A DNA stretch of 64,000 nucleotides, from assembly GCA_035274425.1 (NCBI GenBank), contig DATEOC010000018.1, forward strand, positions 1 to 64,000. Direction: 5' to 3'. The position numbers were made by a program, and so were the translations under genes. The first letter of the stretch is position 1. Each line of letters begins with the position of its first letter. Below, one piece after another: positions 16,636-26,057 of the stretch. The DNA comes from JADMIH01 sp035274425. Lineage in GTDB: Bacteria; Chloroflexota; Chloroflexia; QHBQ01; JADMIH01. The notes below the pieces were generated by a model that saw only the letters and a program-made list of their open reading frames with translations, searched no databases and was not told the DNA's origin.

Positions 16636-18993
16636 ATGCGCCGGAACCGGAATATGAGCTTCAAGAAAAGTATCGCCGTAGGCTGGCTATTGCTGGCCCT
16701 CCTGGCCCTGGCGGCTCCAGCCAAAGAGAATGCGGCGGGCGCGCCCCTCGACACTATCACCCTCACCGCTCCCAATAACGTCACCATCGCGGAATCGGAC
16801 GATTATGCTACTCAGCAATTGGCCGACCCCTGGGATATGAACAACATCCAGGATATAGACATCCCTATGGGCTATAGTTTGCCCAATGTGAGCAACGGCA
16901 TCTGGAGCGCGACCAGCGAAACGATTGATGCTCTTCTGCACCTTCAGTTCCAGAGCTTTTCAGGTGGCGGCATCTACAATTACCTCGGTGAGAAAAACGG
17001 CGTAAATTACCCGATAGACACCACAAAATATACTCACCTTCAAGCGCGCATCTACGTCGAGAACGTTGGCGCGCTGCGGAGTGTCATCTGGTATTTCATG
17101 CCTCATAGCGATGCGCCGGCGGGCAACTCCAACTTCCTTGACGTGCGCCCAGGTTGGAATATCTATGACCTCAACCTGGGAGCGGGAGGTGATGGGGGGT
17201 CGGGCAACTGGCAGCAACTTAACGGAGTTGGCGGCCTGCGATTCGATATCGCCCCTGCTGTCATAGGCAACGACATACAGATAGATTGGGTGCGGCTCGT
17301 GCCCGCTACCAACCAGACCGTCCGAATCACCTGGAACCATACAGGGACCAGCAACCCTGACGTCAATCTCTATCTCAGCACCACTCCCGACGCTAACAGC
17401 GGCAACGAAATGCTGATCGCGACGGTGCCCGCGAGCAACGGGTCATACTCCTGGAGCGGCACCGGCATGGCTCCCGGCACGTATTTTATACACGCCGAGA
17501 TGAACGGGGCGCGCAGCTCCAGCGGACCCCTGTATGTAAACACCGCGCCCATTGCGCGTCTCGACTCCCCCAGCCCCAACAGTGGAGAAGATTATGCACA
17601 GGCCGTGCTTGGGACCTCCTGGGAGGGCGGCAACTCAAGCCAGTTCCAGGACGTGCGTAATGTCGGCAATATCAGCTACCAGCCTGACTACCTGCAAGGC
17701 TCGGCCCAGAATAACGACCCGCAGGTGTCCTGGCTCTTCCGCGACGGCACGCACGCGATAGACACGTCGCGCTACCGCTATATGAGCATGAGACTGTGGA
17801 TACAGGCTCCAAGCGAGAGGCCGACCTCACCGTGGAATGCAGGCCCGCGCATGACGTGGGCGCGTAACAACTCCATGAACTGGCAGCAGACAGACGCGGT
17901 CATAGCTTATTACAACCAGTGGATGCCCCTGGCCCTCGACCTCTCGGATATTGGCCTGGTAACCGGCACCGAGGGGTGGACGGGCACGGAGAGCAATCTT
18001 CGTTTTGACGTTCATGAGGAAGATGACGCTAACCTCGGCAGCCCGATCTTGCCGGACTTCTTCAGGATAGATAAAGCCCATCTCACTTCGCGCCCGCTCA
18101 GCGGCCGCGGGAGCGATACCGGCACCCGCGCAGGCACACTCGTCAGGTGGACTCCGCTTCAGGGTTCCGGCCAGGTGGACCTCTACTGGGACAGCAATAA
18201 CTCAGGCTTCAACGGCACTCTGATAGCAAGCAATATCTCCATGAGCGGCGGCGTCTACCCCTGGGACACCTCCGGTATGCCGAACGGCACGTACTGGGTG
18301 TACCTGGTCGCGCATGATAGCTACAATTCAAATGGCTGGTACAGTCTCGTGCCCCTCGTGGTCGATTCGTCGTCGCCCAGCACCATATTCAACGATGTGC
18401 CCACGAACTACTTTGCTGTCGACTGGATCAACGACCTGGCTATGCGCCAGTTGATCAACGGCTACAACCAGAATGATGGTACTGTTCTCTTCCGTCCCGG
18501 CAATACCGCGACGCGGGCGCAGCTCTCCAAGATAGTAGTGCTGGGGGCGGGGTGGTCGCTCGTAACCCCCACCAACCCGACCTTCGCGGACCTTAATAGT
18601 AGCAATGCACTCTACTCCTTTGTAGAGACCGCCGTTCAGCACGGCGTGGTGAGTGGATACCAGTGCGGCGGTCCAGGCGAGCCGTGCGACGGGCAGAACC
18701 GCCCCTACTTCCGCCCAGGCAACAACGTGACACGCGCCCAGAGCGCGAAGATGATCGTGGTATCTCGTGGATGGAGTCTCTCCACTCCCGCATCGCCGAC
18801 CTTCGCCGATATCCCTTCGAGCAATAGCCTTTACAGCTACGTAGAGACGGCTGTGGAACATGGTATCCTGTCGGGCTACCCGTGTGGCGGGACGAATGAG
18901 CCGTGTGATGGGCAGAACCGCCCCTACTTCCGCCCAGGCAACAACGTAACACGCGCGCAGATATCGAAGATGCTCTCGCTCGCCTTGCGTTAG
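16636..18993 (+). CDS. Secreted SLH-domain protein with duplicated beta modules
   Basis: Protein of 785 aa with a signal peptide (basic start, hydrophobic GWLLLALLALAA, cleavage near residue 35). Residues about 40-310 and 310-585 look like two copies of one module: a DDYA...W...Q/DV opening, a jelly-roll-like region, then a short Ig-like segment (VRITW...VNLYLS; LVRWTP...VDLYWD). Three SLH domains follow (about 590-785), the last two with the inserted CGGxxEPCDGQNRPYFRP segment, and they should anchor the protein to secondary wall polymer. ATG 16654 is an alternative start. A strong hairpin terminator follows. A surface or carbohydrate-binding role is inferred; no catalytic motif is seen. Confidence 0.85.
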   Translation: MRRNRNMSFKKSIAVGWLLLALLALAAPAKENAAGAPLDTITLTAPNNVTIAESDDYATQQLADPWDMNNIQDIDIPMGYSLPNVSNGIWSATSETIDALLHLQFQSFSGGGIYNYLGEKNGVNYPIDTTKYTHLQARIYVENVGALRSVIWYFMPHSDAPAGNSNFLDVRPGWNIYDLNLGAGGDGGSGNWQQLNGVGGLRFDIAPAVIGNDIQIDWVRLVPATNQTVRITWNHTGTSNPDVNLYLSTTPDANSGNEMLIATVPASNGSYSWSGTGMAPGTYFIHAEMNGARSSSGPLYVNTAPIARLDSPSPNSGEDYAQAVLGTSWEGGNSSQFQDVRNVGNISYQPDYLQGSAQNNDPQVSWLFRDGTHAIDTSRYRYMSMRLWIQAPSERPTSPWNAGPRMTWARNNSMNWQQTDAVIAYYNQWMPLALDLSDIGLVTGTEGWTGTESNLRFDVHEEDDANLGSPILPDFFRIDKAHLTSRPLSGRGSDTGTRAGTLVRWTPLQGSGQVDLYWDSNNSGFNGTLIASNISMSGGVYPWDTSGMPNGTYWVYLVAHDSYNSNGWYSLVPLVVDSSSPSTIFNDVPTNYFAVDWINDLAMRQLINGYNQNDGTVLFRPGNTATRAQLSKIVVLGAGWSLVTPTNPTFADLNSSNALYSFVETAVQHGVVSGYQCGGPGEPCDGQNRPYFRPGNNVTRAQSAKMIVVSRGWSLSTPASPTFADIPSSNSLYSYVETAVEHGILSGYPCGGTNEPCDGQNRPYFRPGNNVTRAQISKMLSLALR

Positions 18994-19024
18994 TCTATCA
19001 TCAAACGGTGCCCTAACGGGAAGT

Positions 19025-19085
19025 TTGAAAAAGAACAAAAATAAAGGTTCGGCGCAGCCGAACCTTTATTTTTGTTCTTTTTCAA
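19025..19085. terminator. Long perfect hairpin terminator
   Basis: Two 29-base arms match perfectly around a 3-base loop (GCA). The stem core is GC-rich (AGGTTCGGC) and the outer part is A/T-rich, so transcripts from either strand end in a U-rich arm. It lies just after the SLH gene. The stem is much longer than a usual intrinsic terminator. Confidence 0.85.
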
Positions 19086-19168
19086 GAAGTTATATGAGTG
19101 TTTGCCCGTCTGGTGATAGTTCGAGATGCCTCATGTTTATCGGGCAAGAAGAACCGTAATTATACTGG

Positions 19169-19174
19169 TATAAT
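19169..19174 (+). promoter_or_regulatory. Candidate -10 element close to a start codon
   Basis: A consensus TATAAT ends nine bases before the ATG of the next glycosyltransferase, with no clear ribosome site between them. If it is a real -10 box the transcript would be leaderless or nearly so. No convincing -35 box is seen. Confidence 0.35.
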
Positions 19175-19183
19175 GGGCGCATT

Positions 19184-20479
19184 ATGAATGTGCCTGTTAC
19201 CTCCGGCGGGCGAGAGCGTCGCCTCCGAGTACTCTATTTCATCGGCTCCTATGGCCCGGACGCCATGGGGAGCGCCAGCCACGAACAGACTATCCTTGCT
19301 CTGCGAGAGCGGGGGTATCATGTGGATGTATTTACCCAGATTACCGATCCAGCTAAGCCACGTTATTCGAGGGTAGAGTATTCAGGTGTGACGGTATTCC
19401 GGGTCAACCTGGCTGCGAAGGGGGGACGCCTGTCGCACACGGCTCGTGCCCTCTCCGGCAGGCTGTTCAAGTACGATTATCTCTTCCCTTTACTCTCCGC
19501 CTACCGCAGGCATTTACGACGGCATCGCTACGATCTTGTACACGCCGAGGGTGCGTACCCATTCGGGTTCATCGCGGCGCTGGGGCGCGGGCAGACGCCC
19601 TACCTTGCGAACGTGCAGGGCGCGGACGTAATTGATCTGCCGGAAGCCGATTATGGCTACCGACGGTTCAGGCTGCCTCGCGCAGCAGTAAAGTTGGCAT
19701 TGAGCCGTGCCGCGCTTATCAGGGTCATTTCGCCGTTACTACTCGATTACCTTGAGGAGCAGGGTTTGGCGACGGCAAACAGGGTAGAAGTTGTGCTCCG
19801 TGCCCTGGAAGATGATGCTTACCCACCTGCGGGCATGTCGCTCGCCCAACTCCGGGAGGAGGGGCGAAGGCTGCTTGCGGAGAAGCATGGCATAGGCCTG
19901 GCGCGCCCGGTGATACTTGCTCTCAGCAGGCTACATCCCTTCAAAGGTCTGGAGTACCTCATCGATGCTATGCCTTCCATCGTTTCCGCTCAAAAGAAGG
20001 AGGGGAAGCCGGCTCCCTGGTTCGTCATCTGCGGCCCGTCACGCAGCACGGAGCATTATGGTGATTACCGGGAGTTCCTTATGAAGCGGGCCGAGAGCCT
20101 GGGAATGGCCTCGCATCTCATCTTCACGGGGCAGGTGCCCCATGAGGAGGTAAGGAGTTACCTGGCCGGGACCGACATCCTGGTCTGCCCCTCAATAATC
20201 GAAGCGCAAAACAAGGTGGTTCCAGAGGCGTGCGCGGTTGGCACACCATCGGTAGCTACCGACACTACTGGCATAACTAAGTATCTTGTCCCGAAAGATG
20301 CCTGCGTATCCGTGCCGCCACGCTCAGCCCAGGCCATAGCGGATGCGGTGCTTCGTCTCCTCAGTGATCAAGACTATTATCAGCGTATCAGCCGGAATGC
20401 TCTGCGCATGGCCGAGACTCTAAGGGCTGATGCAATAGCGCCCCAGCTTGAGGCCGTCTGGCAGCGCGCTGCGCGCTAA
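19184..20479 (+). CDS. GT4-type glycosyltransferase
   Basis: Predicted GT-B glycosyltransferase of 431 aa, standing alone between two terminators. The acceptor domain begins RVLYFIGSYGPDAMGSASHEQ; the donor domain has VILALSRLHPFKGLEYL, FVICGPSRS and an acidic site in PSIIEAQNKVVPEACAVGTPSV. The ATG at 19184 is chosen because it follows the candidate TATAAT; there is no Shine-Dalgarno. It is probably functionally linked to the polysaccharide cluster upstream but separately transcribed. The sugar is unknown. Confidence 0.86.
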   Translation: MNVPVTSGGRERRLRVLYFIGSYGPDAMGSASHEQTILALRERGYHVDVFTQITDPAKPRYSRVEYSGVTVFRVNLAAKGGRLSHTARALSGRLFKYDYLFPLLSAYRRHLRRHRYDLVHAEGAYPFGFIAALGRGQTPYLANVQGADVIDLPEADYGYRRFRLPRAAVKLALSRAALIRVISPLLLDYLEEQGLATANRVEVVLRALEDDAYPPAGMSLAQLREEGRRLLAEKHGIGLARPVILALSRLHPFKGLEYLIDAMPSIVSAQKKEGKPAPWFVICGPSRSTEHYGDYREFLMKRAESLGMASHLIFTGQVPHEEVRSYLAGTDILVCPSIIEAQNKVVPEACAVGTPSVATDTTGITKYLVPKDACVSVPPRSAQAIADAVLRLLSDQDYYQRISRNALRMAETLRADAIAPQLEAVWQRAAR

Positions 20480-20481
20480 AC

Positions 20482-20526
20482 TAAACAATCATTCAAATCA
20501 TCTACAATGATTTGGATGATTGTTTA
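20482..20526. terminator. Bidirectional hairpin terminator
   Basis: Arms of 20 bases (one G-U/A-C type mismatch) around a 5-base loop lie between the converging glycosyltransferase and hpt genes. The arms are A/T-rich at the base, giving a U-rich end on both strands. Confidence 0.75.
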
Positions 20527-20550
20527 TAGAATAGTTGACGAGCAAGACCC

Positions 20551-21162
20551 TTATTCTGTAGCGCCGGGGACTTCTGCCGGGAGGTCGGTAGGCTTATATG
20601 CCTCCGGCTTCAACACGCCTATGAATGGGAGGTTGCGGTAAATCTGGTCGTAATCGAGGCCATAGCCAACTACGAAGGCGTCGGGTATCTGGAAGCAGAG
20701 GTAGTCTACAGGTACTTCCACCTGCCGCCGCTCCGGCTTGCTCAGGAGAGCGCACACGCGCACGCTAGCCGGGTTGCGCGTGCGCAACGTCTCCAGGATG
20801 TAGGTGAGTGTGAGGCCGCTGTCTATGATGTCCTCAACGACGAGAACATGCTTTCCCTCGATGGAGCTATCGAGGTCTTTGAGTATGCGTACGATGCCGC
20901 TCGTCTTCGTTGAAGCGCCGTATGAGGCCACCGCCATGAAATCTATAGTCAGCGGCAGGTCAATGGCACGTGCCAGGTCCACGATGAACATGATAGCGCC
21001 CCTGAGCACGCCGACCAGGAGGAGTTCTTTCCCTGCATAGTCAATAGAGAGGGTGCGTCCCATCTCAGCAATTGCTGCTTTGATCTGGTCTTCAGTTACG
21101 AGTATCTCCGCGATGTCATCCCGAATGTAATGCCCTGCGGGGCGCTCCTCAAGAATGTTCAC
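20551..21162 (-). CDS. hpt: Hypoxanthine phosphoribosyltransferase
   Basis: Purine salvage enzyme (203 aa) transferring phosphoribosyl from PRPP to hypoxanthine or guanine in the cytoplasm. The PRPP-binding signature VLVVEDIIDSGLT is at residues 106-118, the GVLRGAIMF loop near 51-59, and the C-terminal PDAFVVGYGLDY segment is typical of bacterial Hpt. The GTG start at 21162 has an AAGGAG ribosome site six bases upstream. It sits 72 bases downstream of tilS on the same strand, a neighbourhood conserved in many bacteria, so the two are probably co-transcribed. The ~20 C-terminal residues after the conserved core are extra and Pro/Ala-rich. Confidence 0.95.
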   Translation of the reverse strand: MNILEERPAGHYIRDDIAEILVTEDQIKAAIAEMGRTLSIDYAGKELLLVGVLRGAIMFIVDLARAIDLPLTIDFMAVASYGASTKTSGIVRILKDLDSSIEGKHVLVVEDIIDSGLTLTYILETLRTRNPASVRVCALLSKPERRQVEVPVDYLCFQIPDAFVVGYGLDYDQIYRNLPFIGVLKPEAYKPTDLPAEVPGATE

Positions 21163-21234
21163 TGCACGCTCCTTGTAGAGAATTACGAGTTATGGATAGT
21201 CAATTTCCTATAAGCTTCACGAATGTACCCCCGT

Positions 21235-22788
21235 TCAAGAATCGCGTTCGAGAATTACTCGAAGCACTCTCTTGGTTTCCGGCACTAACGCTGCCTGCGC
21301 CGATCTTCGCCCGCCGGGGCCTGGCACCCACAGCACTTCGCTCCTCTGGTCGAGGGCCAGTACCGGCAGATAGTCGCGTAGCGCCCTGGGGATTTTAGCA
21401 TCTACGTATAAGTCCTGCAAGCTCTTATGGCCCCCCATACCGAGAGGCTGGATATGATCGCCATGCCTGCGCGTCCGAAGGACCAATGTGCCAAGCTCAT
21501 GGAGCGTATCCTCGTCGAAGTGGGCTACAAGCTCGCCGGGCGACCCTGGAAGCTCGTCTGCGCGCAGGGTGTCGCACTCGACACGCCAGCTACCCTCCAG
21601 CGCCAATACGTCGCCTGGGCCCAGTGGCAACTCAGAGTCGGGTTGCATGACGGGCCACCTCTCTATGAAGTCCGACGGGCGGTTGACGCTCTCACTCGCG
21701 GTGCGCCTGGCGATTATCCCACCACCCGCGACCCGCTCCACAGTTACCTCATGGGGTAGGTGTAGGCGTAGCGCGCTCCCCGGCACTCCAGCGAGGGTAC
21801 GGATAGCGTCTGTTATGTGAGAAAAAGTGATCTCTTCAAGCGTCCCCACCAGCGTCCTGATGGCTCGCCTGGCGATGCGGCGCTGCATCGCCACATGGAG
21901 GGCTCCGAAGCGCCTTGCCTCTATCACGATGCGATCTGCCGCCGTTTCGTGGGCAGCGATGCTGCGCCATACTTCGCCCACATAGCTCTCCAACAGGCTA
22001 TCTTCACCGGAGGCGATCTCAGCCAGGATGTGCAGATGCTCCTTGATGGCCGGACTGTAGCGCTTTTGCAGATAAGGCAGGAGATCGTGCCGGATGCGGT
22101 TGCGGAGATAGATAGCCTCGGTGTTCGTGGAATCGGTGCGGGGGCTAAGCCCCTGCTCGATGCAGTACCGCTCGACTTCGGCTCGCCAGATGGAGAGGAG
22201 GGGGCGAAACACCTGGGCCGTGACCGGACTGAGTGTTGCGGCACTATCAAGCGCGTCATCGAGCGGGGTTACGCGCACGTCGCCCAGGGCTTGCATACCG
22301 GCGATACCGGGCAGTCCTGATCCTCTCAGCATGTTCATCAACACCGTCTCTGCCTGGTCATTCGCCGTATGGGCAACTGTTATCGTTGCTCCCAACTCAT
22401 GGGCCAGGGTAGCGAAGAATCCATAACGCGCTCTCCGGGCCGCCTCTTCACCAGAGAGGTGATATTTCTGCACGAGAGCGGGCACGTTCACAAAGCGGAC
22501 GGTATATGGGAGGCCCAGCGCCGTGGCGACCTCGGCTACGAAGGCCGCATCTGCCTTGCCCTCTTCCCCACGAAAGCCATGCTCAAGGTGGGCTACATGT
22601 AGGGTCGCTCGTGCCTCTTCGCCCCGAAGAGCGTACAGGGCATAGAGGAGTGCGAGCGAGTCTGTCCCCCCGGAGACACCAACGACCAGGTTTCCTCGTA
22701 AGAGAAGCGACTCATGGCCGAGCCTCTGGGCTTCCTCCAGCATCTTCTGTGGAAGCGCGTTTCCGTTTGTTTGTTTGCGCTTGCTCAT
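21235..22788 (-). CDS. tilS: tRNA(Ile)-lysidine synthase
   Basis: Modifies C34 of tRNA-Ile(CAU) to lysidine using ATP and lysine, changing both codon reading and aminoacylation. The PP-loop ATPase motif SGGTDS is at residues 39-44 with the HLEHGFRGEE and HTANDQAETVLMNMLRGSG motifs following; a TilS-type substrate and C-terminal domain completes 517 aa, a long version. ATG 22788 is used although no clear ribosome site precedes it. Its place directly upstream of hpt supports the assignment. The long low-GC spacer upstream probably carries its promoter. Confidence 0.95.
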   Translation of the reverse strand: MSKRKQTNGNALPQKMLEEAQRLGHESLLLRGNLVVGVSGGTDSLALLYALYALRGEEARATLHVAHLEHGFRGEEGKADAAFVAEVATALGLPYTVRFVNVPALVQKYHLSGEEAARRARYGFFATLAHELGATITVAHTANDQAETVLMNMLRGSGLPGIAGMQALGDVRVTPLDDALDSAATLSPVTAQVFRPLLSIWRAEVERYCIEQGLSPRTDSTNTEAIYLRNRIRHDLLPYLQKRYSPAIKEHLHILAEIASGEDSLLESYVGEVWRSIAAHETAADRIVIEARRFGALHVAMQRRIARRAIRTLVGTLEEITFSHITDAIRTLAGVPGSALRLHLPHEVTVERVAGGGIIARRTASESVNRPSDFIERWPVMQPDSELPLGPGDVLALEGSWRVECDTLRADELPGSPGELVAHFDEDTLHELGTLVLRTRRHGDHIQPLGMGGHKSLQDLYVDAKIPRALRDYLPVLALDQRSEVLWVPGPGGRRSAQAALVPETKRVLRVILERDS

Positions 22789-23396
22789 GGTCCAAGACGG
22801 CTAAATGAAGCAAGGTCCAACTCAAGAGAGATGGACCTGGGTGATAGTGCAAATCTACCCATGCACATTCGCCAGACCTTATTATATGCTTGCTTCTCCA
22901 ATGCTGCAAGCCATGGGACTTTAGGGAGGGATCAGGATAATCACTGCCTACTCTTTTTATTACTCCCATGGTACTTCCACTTCTTGCTCTATTGCTGTAT
23001 ATTATGGAGGGACCATGCTTTGCTATGTTGAGACCTGGGCTATTACTTAGGTCTTATATTAGCAGTTTCTACATTTGGGCCTTGCGCTAAAGCAGCCCGC
23101 CGTGTCAGGGAGATAGCAGGACCATCTTCAGGTGCAACTCAGTCGGGTGAGTAGTACCAGTAGACCTGCAAAATTTCATACTCAAATTAGCCCAACCAAT
23201 AATCGCGGGTATATCACGCCGACGCATCCCAGGTAGCAGATACAGGATACTACTTGCAATTCGGAGCCAATCCGAGTTTTATATCAACGTGCAACGATAA
23301 CAAGACAGAGACCTGGCAAATAGGGTTATAGGGGATGCGCGGGCAGCCTTGCATACAAGCAGATAGAGGGGTAAAGGTTAGGGGGAAAACGAAAGT
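22789..23396. other. 608-bp divergent spacer with no gene seen
   Basis: This region separates the divergently transcribed tilS and HD-GYP sensor genes. It is visibly richer in A/T than its surroundings and holds no convincing coding frame, tRNA, hairpin terminator or heptamer array. It presumably carries promoters in both directions. I could not match any riboswitch class to it. Confidence 0.6.
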
Positions 23397-25904
23397 ATGC
23401 AGATTTCCAATAATATAGTCAACGTTACTGATAGTACAGCCAACGCGCACGCAAAGGTCGTGACAAGAAACCGCATATCCGCCCGGCAAATTACGAGCTA
23501 CATCAAGTCAGCGCTCCCCGAAGGGAGACCCTTGCCCGACGATGTATGGCAGCAACGCCACACAGGGATCGTCATCTTACTCTGGCTCCACGTCATTGGG
23601 ATCGCCGCTTTCGCCGCCTTCACCGCTTCCGGATTGCTTGCCAACCTGGCAGAAGTTGGTCTGGTTGCCCTTACGGCAATACTGGCCGCTTCAAAGTTTC
23701 TCGGCCGTAAGTTACGCTCTGTAATTGCGAGCTTCGGGCTTATCACGTGCTCCGCGACGCTCGTACATCTCTCAGGCGGATATATCGAGTTCCACTTCCA
23801 CTTCTTCATAATGGTGGCTATTATTGCACTATACCAGGACTGGCTCCCTTTTCTGCTGACAATCTGGTATGTGGTGCTCCACCATGGCGTAATAGGGGTC
23901 ATAAACCCCTCCTCAGTTTACAATCACCCGGATGCTATTGCCAATCCCTGGAAGTGGGCGGCGATCCATGGCGGGTTCGTGCTCGGCATCAGCGCGGCGA
24001 GCATTATCAGCTGGCGACTGAATGAAGCTGCTCGTGCCAGGACCGAACTGGTGCTCTCTTCGGTGGGAGAAGGTCTCTACGGTGTCGATTTACGTGGCAA
24101 GATTACATTTGCCAATCCAGCCGCTACTGCATTGGTTGGGTGGAGCGAGAATGAACTGAACGGGCGGTCCATACATACTCTTCTCCACCACTCGAACCGC
24201 AGTGAGGGCGATACTGCATACCTCTCACCTCGCGATGACAGTTACCCTTCGGATGATCGCGATAGCCCTGTTGTAAATACGTTAGAGAAAGGAGTAGTTT
24301 GCCAGGGTACGGACGGACTATTTCACCGGAAGGATGGAACGACCTTCCCGGCTGATTACGTGAGCACACCTCTTCGACAACACAATCTCATCGTCGGCGC
24401 GGTCATCGCGTTCAAGGACAGCACGGAGCGCACCCGCTCGGAGGAGGTGTTGCGGGAGAGCGAAAAGAGCTTCCGCCTGATGTTCGCCAGCAACCCTCTC
24501 CCAATGTGGGTATACGACCTGGAGACGCTTCAATTCCTGGATGTAAACAATGCTGCCGTTAGCAAATATGGCTACAGCCGGGAAGAGTTCCTGGAGATGC
24601 GGATTACCGATATCGGACCACCGGAGGATGCGCCTCGCCTGCTGGAAAAGGCGAAAAAGGAGCGCAGTGACCTGGAGTATTCCGACCACTTGCGGCACCG
24701 CCGGAAAGATGGGCACGCCATTGACGTTCAGATCGTCTCACACAAGCTGGAAGTCGTTGGGCGTCCCGCGATGCTGGTTGTTGCGGAGGACATCACCGAG
24801 CGCAAGCGAGCCGAAGAGCAGGTAAAGCGCCAGGTCAGGCACCTCGCTGCACTGCGTGATATAGACACTGCTATCACCGCCAGCTTCGACCTCCGCGTCA
24901 CCCTCAAGGTCCTCCTCGATCAGGTAACTACGCAGCTGAATGTAGATGCCGCCGACGTGCTGCGGCTCAACCCCCACACTCAGTTGCTCGAATATTCCGC
25001 AGGGTGCGGCTTCCGGTCAGCTATCCTCAACCGGCCTCGGCTGCGGCTGGGCGAAGGACACGCAGGACGTGCCGCCCTGGAACGCAGGACCATCAGAATA
25101 TCGGGCCTCATAGATACAGGTGAATTGTTTCGCCCCCCTCTGGTGAAGGGGGAAGATTTCACCACCTATTATGCGGTGCCACTCGTAGCCAAAGGCCGTG
25201 TGAACGGCGTCCTGGAAGTCTTCAATCGAGCGCCAATAGAGGCAGACTCCGGGTGGGTTGACTTCCTGGAGACGCTGGCGGGCCAGACGGCAATCGCGAT
25301 AGACAACGCAGAGTTGTTCAACGATCTCCAGCACTCTAACGTGGAGCTGGCGCTTGCCTACGATACTACGCTTGAAGGGTGGTCCAGCGCTCTCGACTTG
25401 CGGGACAAGGAGACCGAGGGGCATACGCAACGCGTCACGCAAGGGGCTATGCAGCTTGCGAGCGCAATGGGCATAGGCGGGGGTGAAATGGTGCATATAA
25501 GGCGTGGCGCGCTGTTGCACGATATTGGCAAGATGGGCATCCCGGACTCGATCCTGCTCAAACCTGGTCCCCTCACCGATGAAGAGTGGGAGATCATGCG
25601 TAAGCACCCGGCTTACGCTTACGAGTTGCTCTCGCCTATCTCCTTCCTGCGTCCTGCGCTCGACATCCCGTACTGCCACCACGAGAAGTGGGACGGCACG
25701 GGATATCCTCGTGGTCTGAAGGGGGAACAAATACCCCTCGCGGCACGCATATTCGCGGTAGTGGACGTGTGGGATGCTTTGCGCTCGGACCGTCCTTATC
25801 GTTCGGCCTGGCCCGAAGAGAGAGTGCGCGCGCATATTCGCGAATTGTCCGGTACGCATTTCGATCCGAACATCGTAGAGGCATTCTTGAAGATGGAGAT
25901 GTAA
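23397..25904 (+). CDS. Membrane PAS-PAS-GAF-HD-GYP sensor, probable c-di-GMP phosphodiesterase
   Basis: Protein of 835 aa. Residues about 55-210 form five or six membrane helices with an HFHFF motif at 133-137 that may bind metal or heme. Two PAS domains follow (about 215-350 and 360-480), then a GAF domain (about 495-650) and an HD-GYP domain. In the last, HD is at 708-709 (HDIGKMGIPD), HH at 761-762 and GYP at 769-771, so the metal ligands look complete and hydrolysis of cyclic-di-GMP is likely. ATG 23397 follows a GGGGGA-type ribosome site. It is monocistronic. It could also act on other cyclic dinucleotides. Cyclic-di-GMP control of the nearby surface-glycan genes is only a suggestion. 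Confidence 0.88.
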   Translation: MQISNNIVNVTDSTANAHAKVVTRNRISARQITSYIKSALPEGRPLPDDVWQQRHTGIVILLWLHVIGIAAFAAFTASGLLANLAEVGLVALTAILAASKFLGRKLRSVIASFGLITCSATLVHLSGGYIEFHFHFFIMVAIIALYQDWLPFLLTIWYVVLHHGVIGVINPSSVYNHPDAIANPWKWAAIHGGFVLGISAASIISWRLNEAARARTELVLSSVGEGLYGVDLRGKITFANPAATALVGWSENELNGRSIHTLLHHSNRSEGDTAYLSPRDDSYPSDDRDSPVVNTLEKGVVCQGTDGLFHRKDGTTFPADYVSTPLRQHNLIVGAVIAFKDSTERTRSEEVLRESEKSFRLMFASNPLPMWVYDLETLQFLDVNNAAVSKYGYSREEFLEMRITDIGPPEDAPRLLEKAKKERSDLEYSDHLRHRRKDGHAIDVQIVSHKLEVVGRPAMLVVAEDITERKRAEEQVKRQVRHLAALRDIDTAITASFDLRVTLKVLLDQVTTQLNVDAADVLRLNPHTQLLEYSAGCGFRSAILNRPRLRLGEGHAGRAALERRTIRISGLIDTGELFRPPLVKGEDFTTYYAVPLVAKGRVNGVLEVFNRAPIEADSGWVDFLETLAGQTAIAIDNAELFNDLQHSNVELALAYDTTLEGWSSALDLRDKETEGHTQRVTQGAMQLASAMGIGGGEMVHIRRGALLHDIGKMGIPDSILLKPGPLTDEEWEIMRKHPAYAYELLSPISFLRPALDIPYCHHEKWDGTGYPRGLKGEQIPLAARIFAVVDVWDALRSDRPYRSAWPEERVRAHIRELSGTHFDPNIVEAFLKMEM

Positions 25905-26057
25905 CAGGTTGGCGGCGAGGTGTATACTATCTGCACCTGCGTAGGTCGCCCATGAAAGGCCTATACCATATTATCCTCCGGCGGTTGACCTGAACGGCCC
26001 TATTCAGAATGACCACAGCATTTGTTACCTGAATGTCAAGAAAATAGCTCCTCTCGC

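Noticed and set aside
22789..23396. Riboswitch or small gene in the low-GC spacer
   Set aside because: No convincing stem set, known aptamer wording or coding frame with ribosome site was found.
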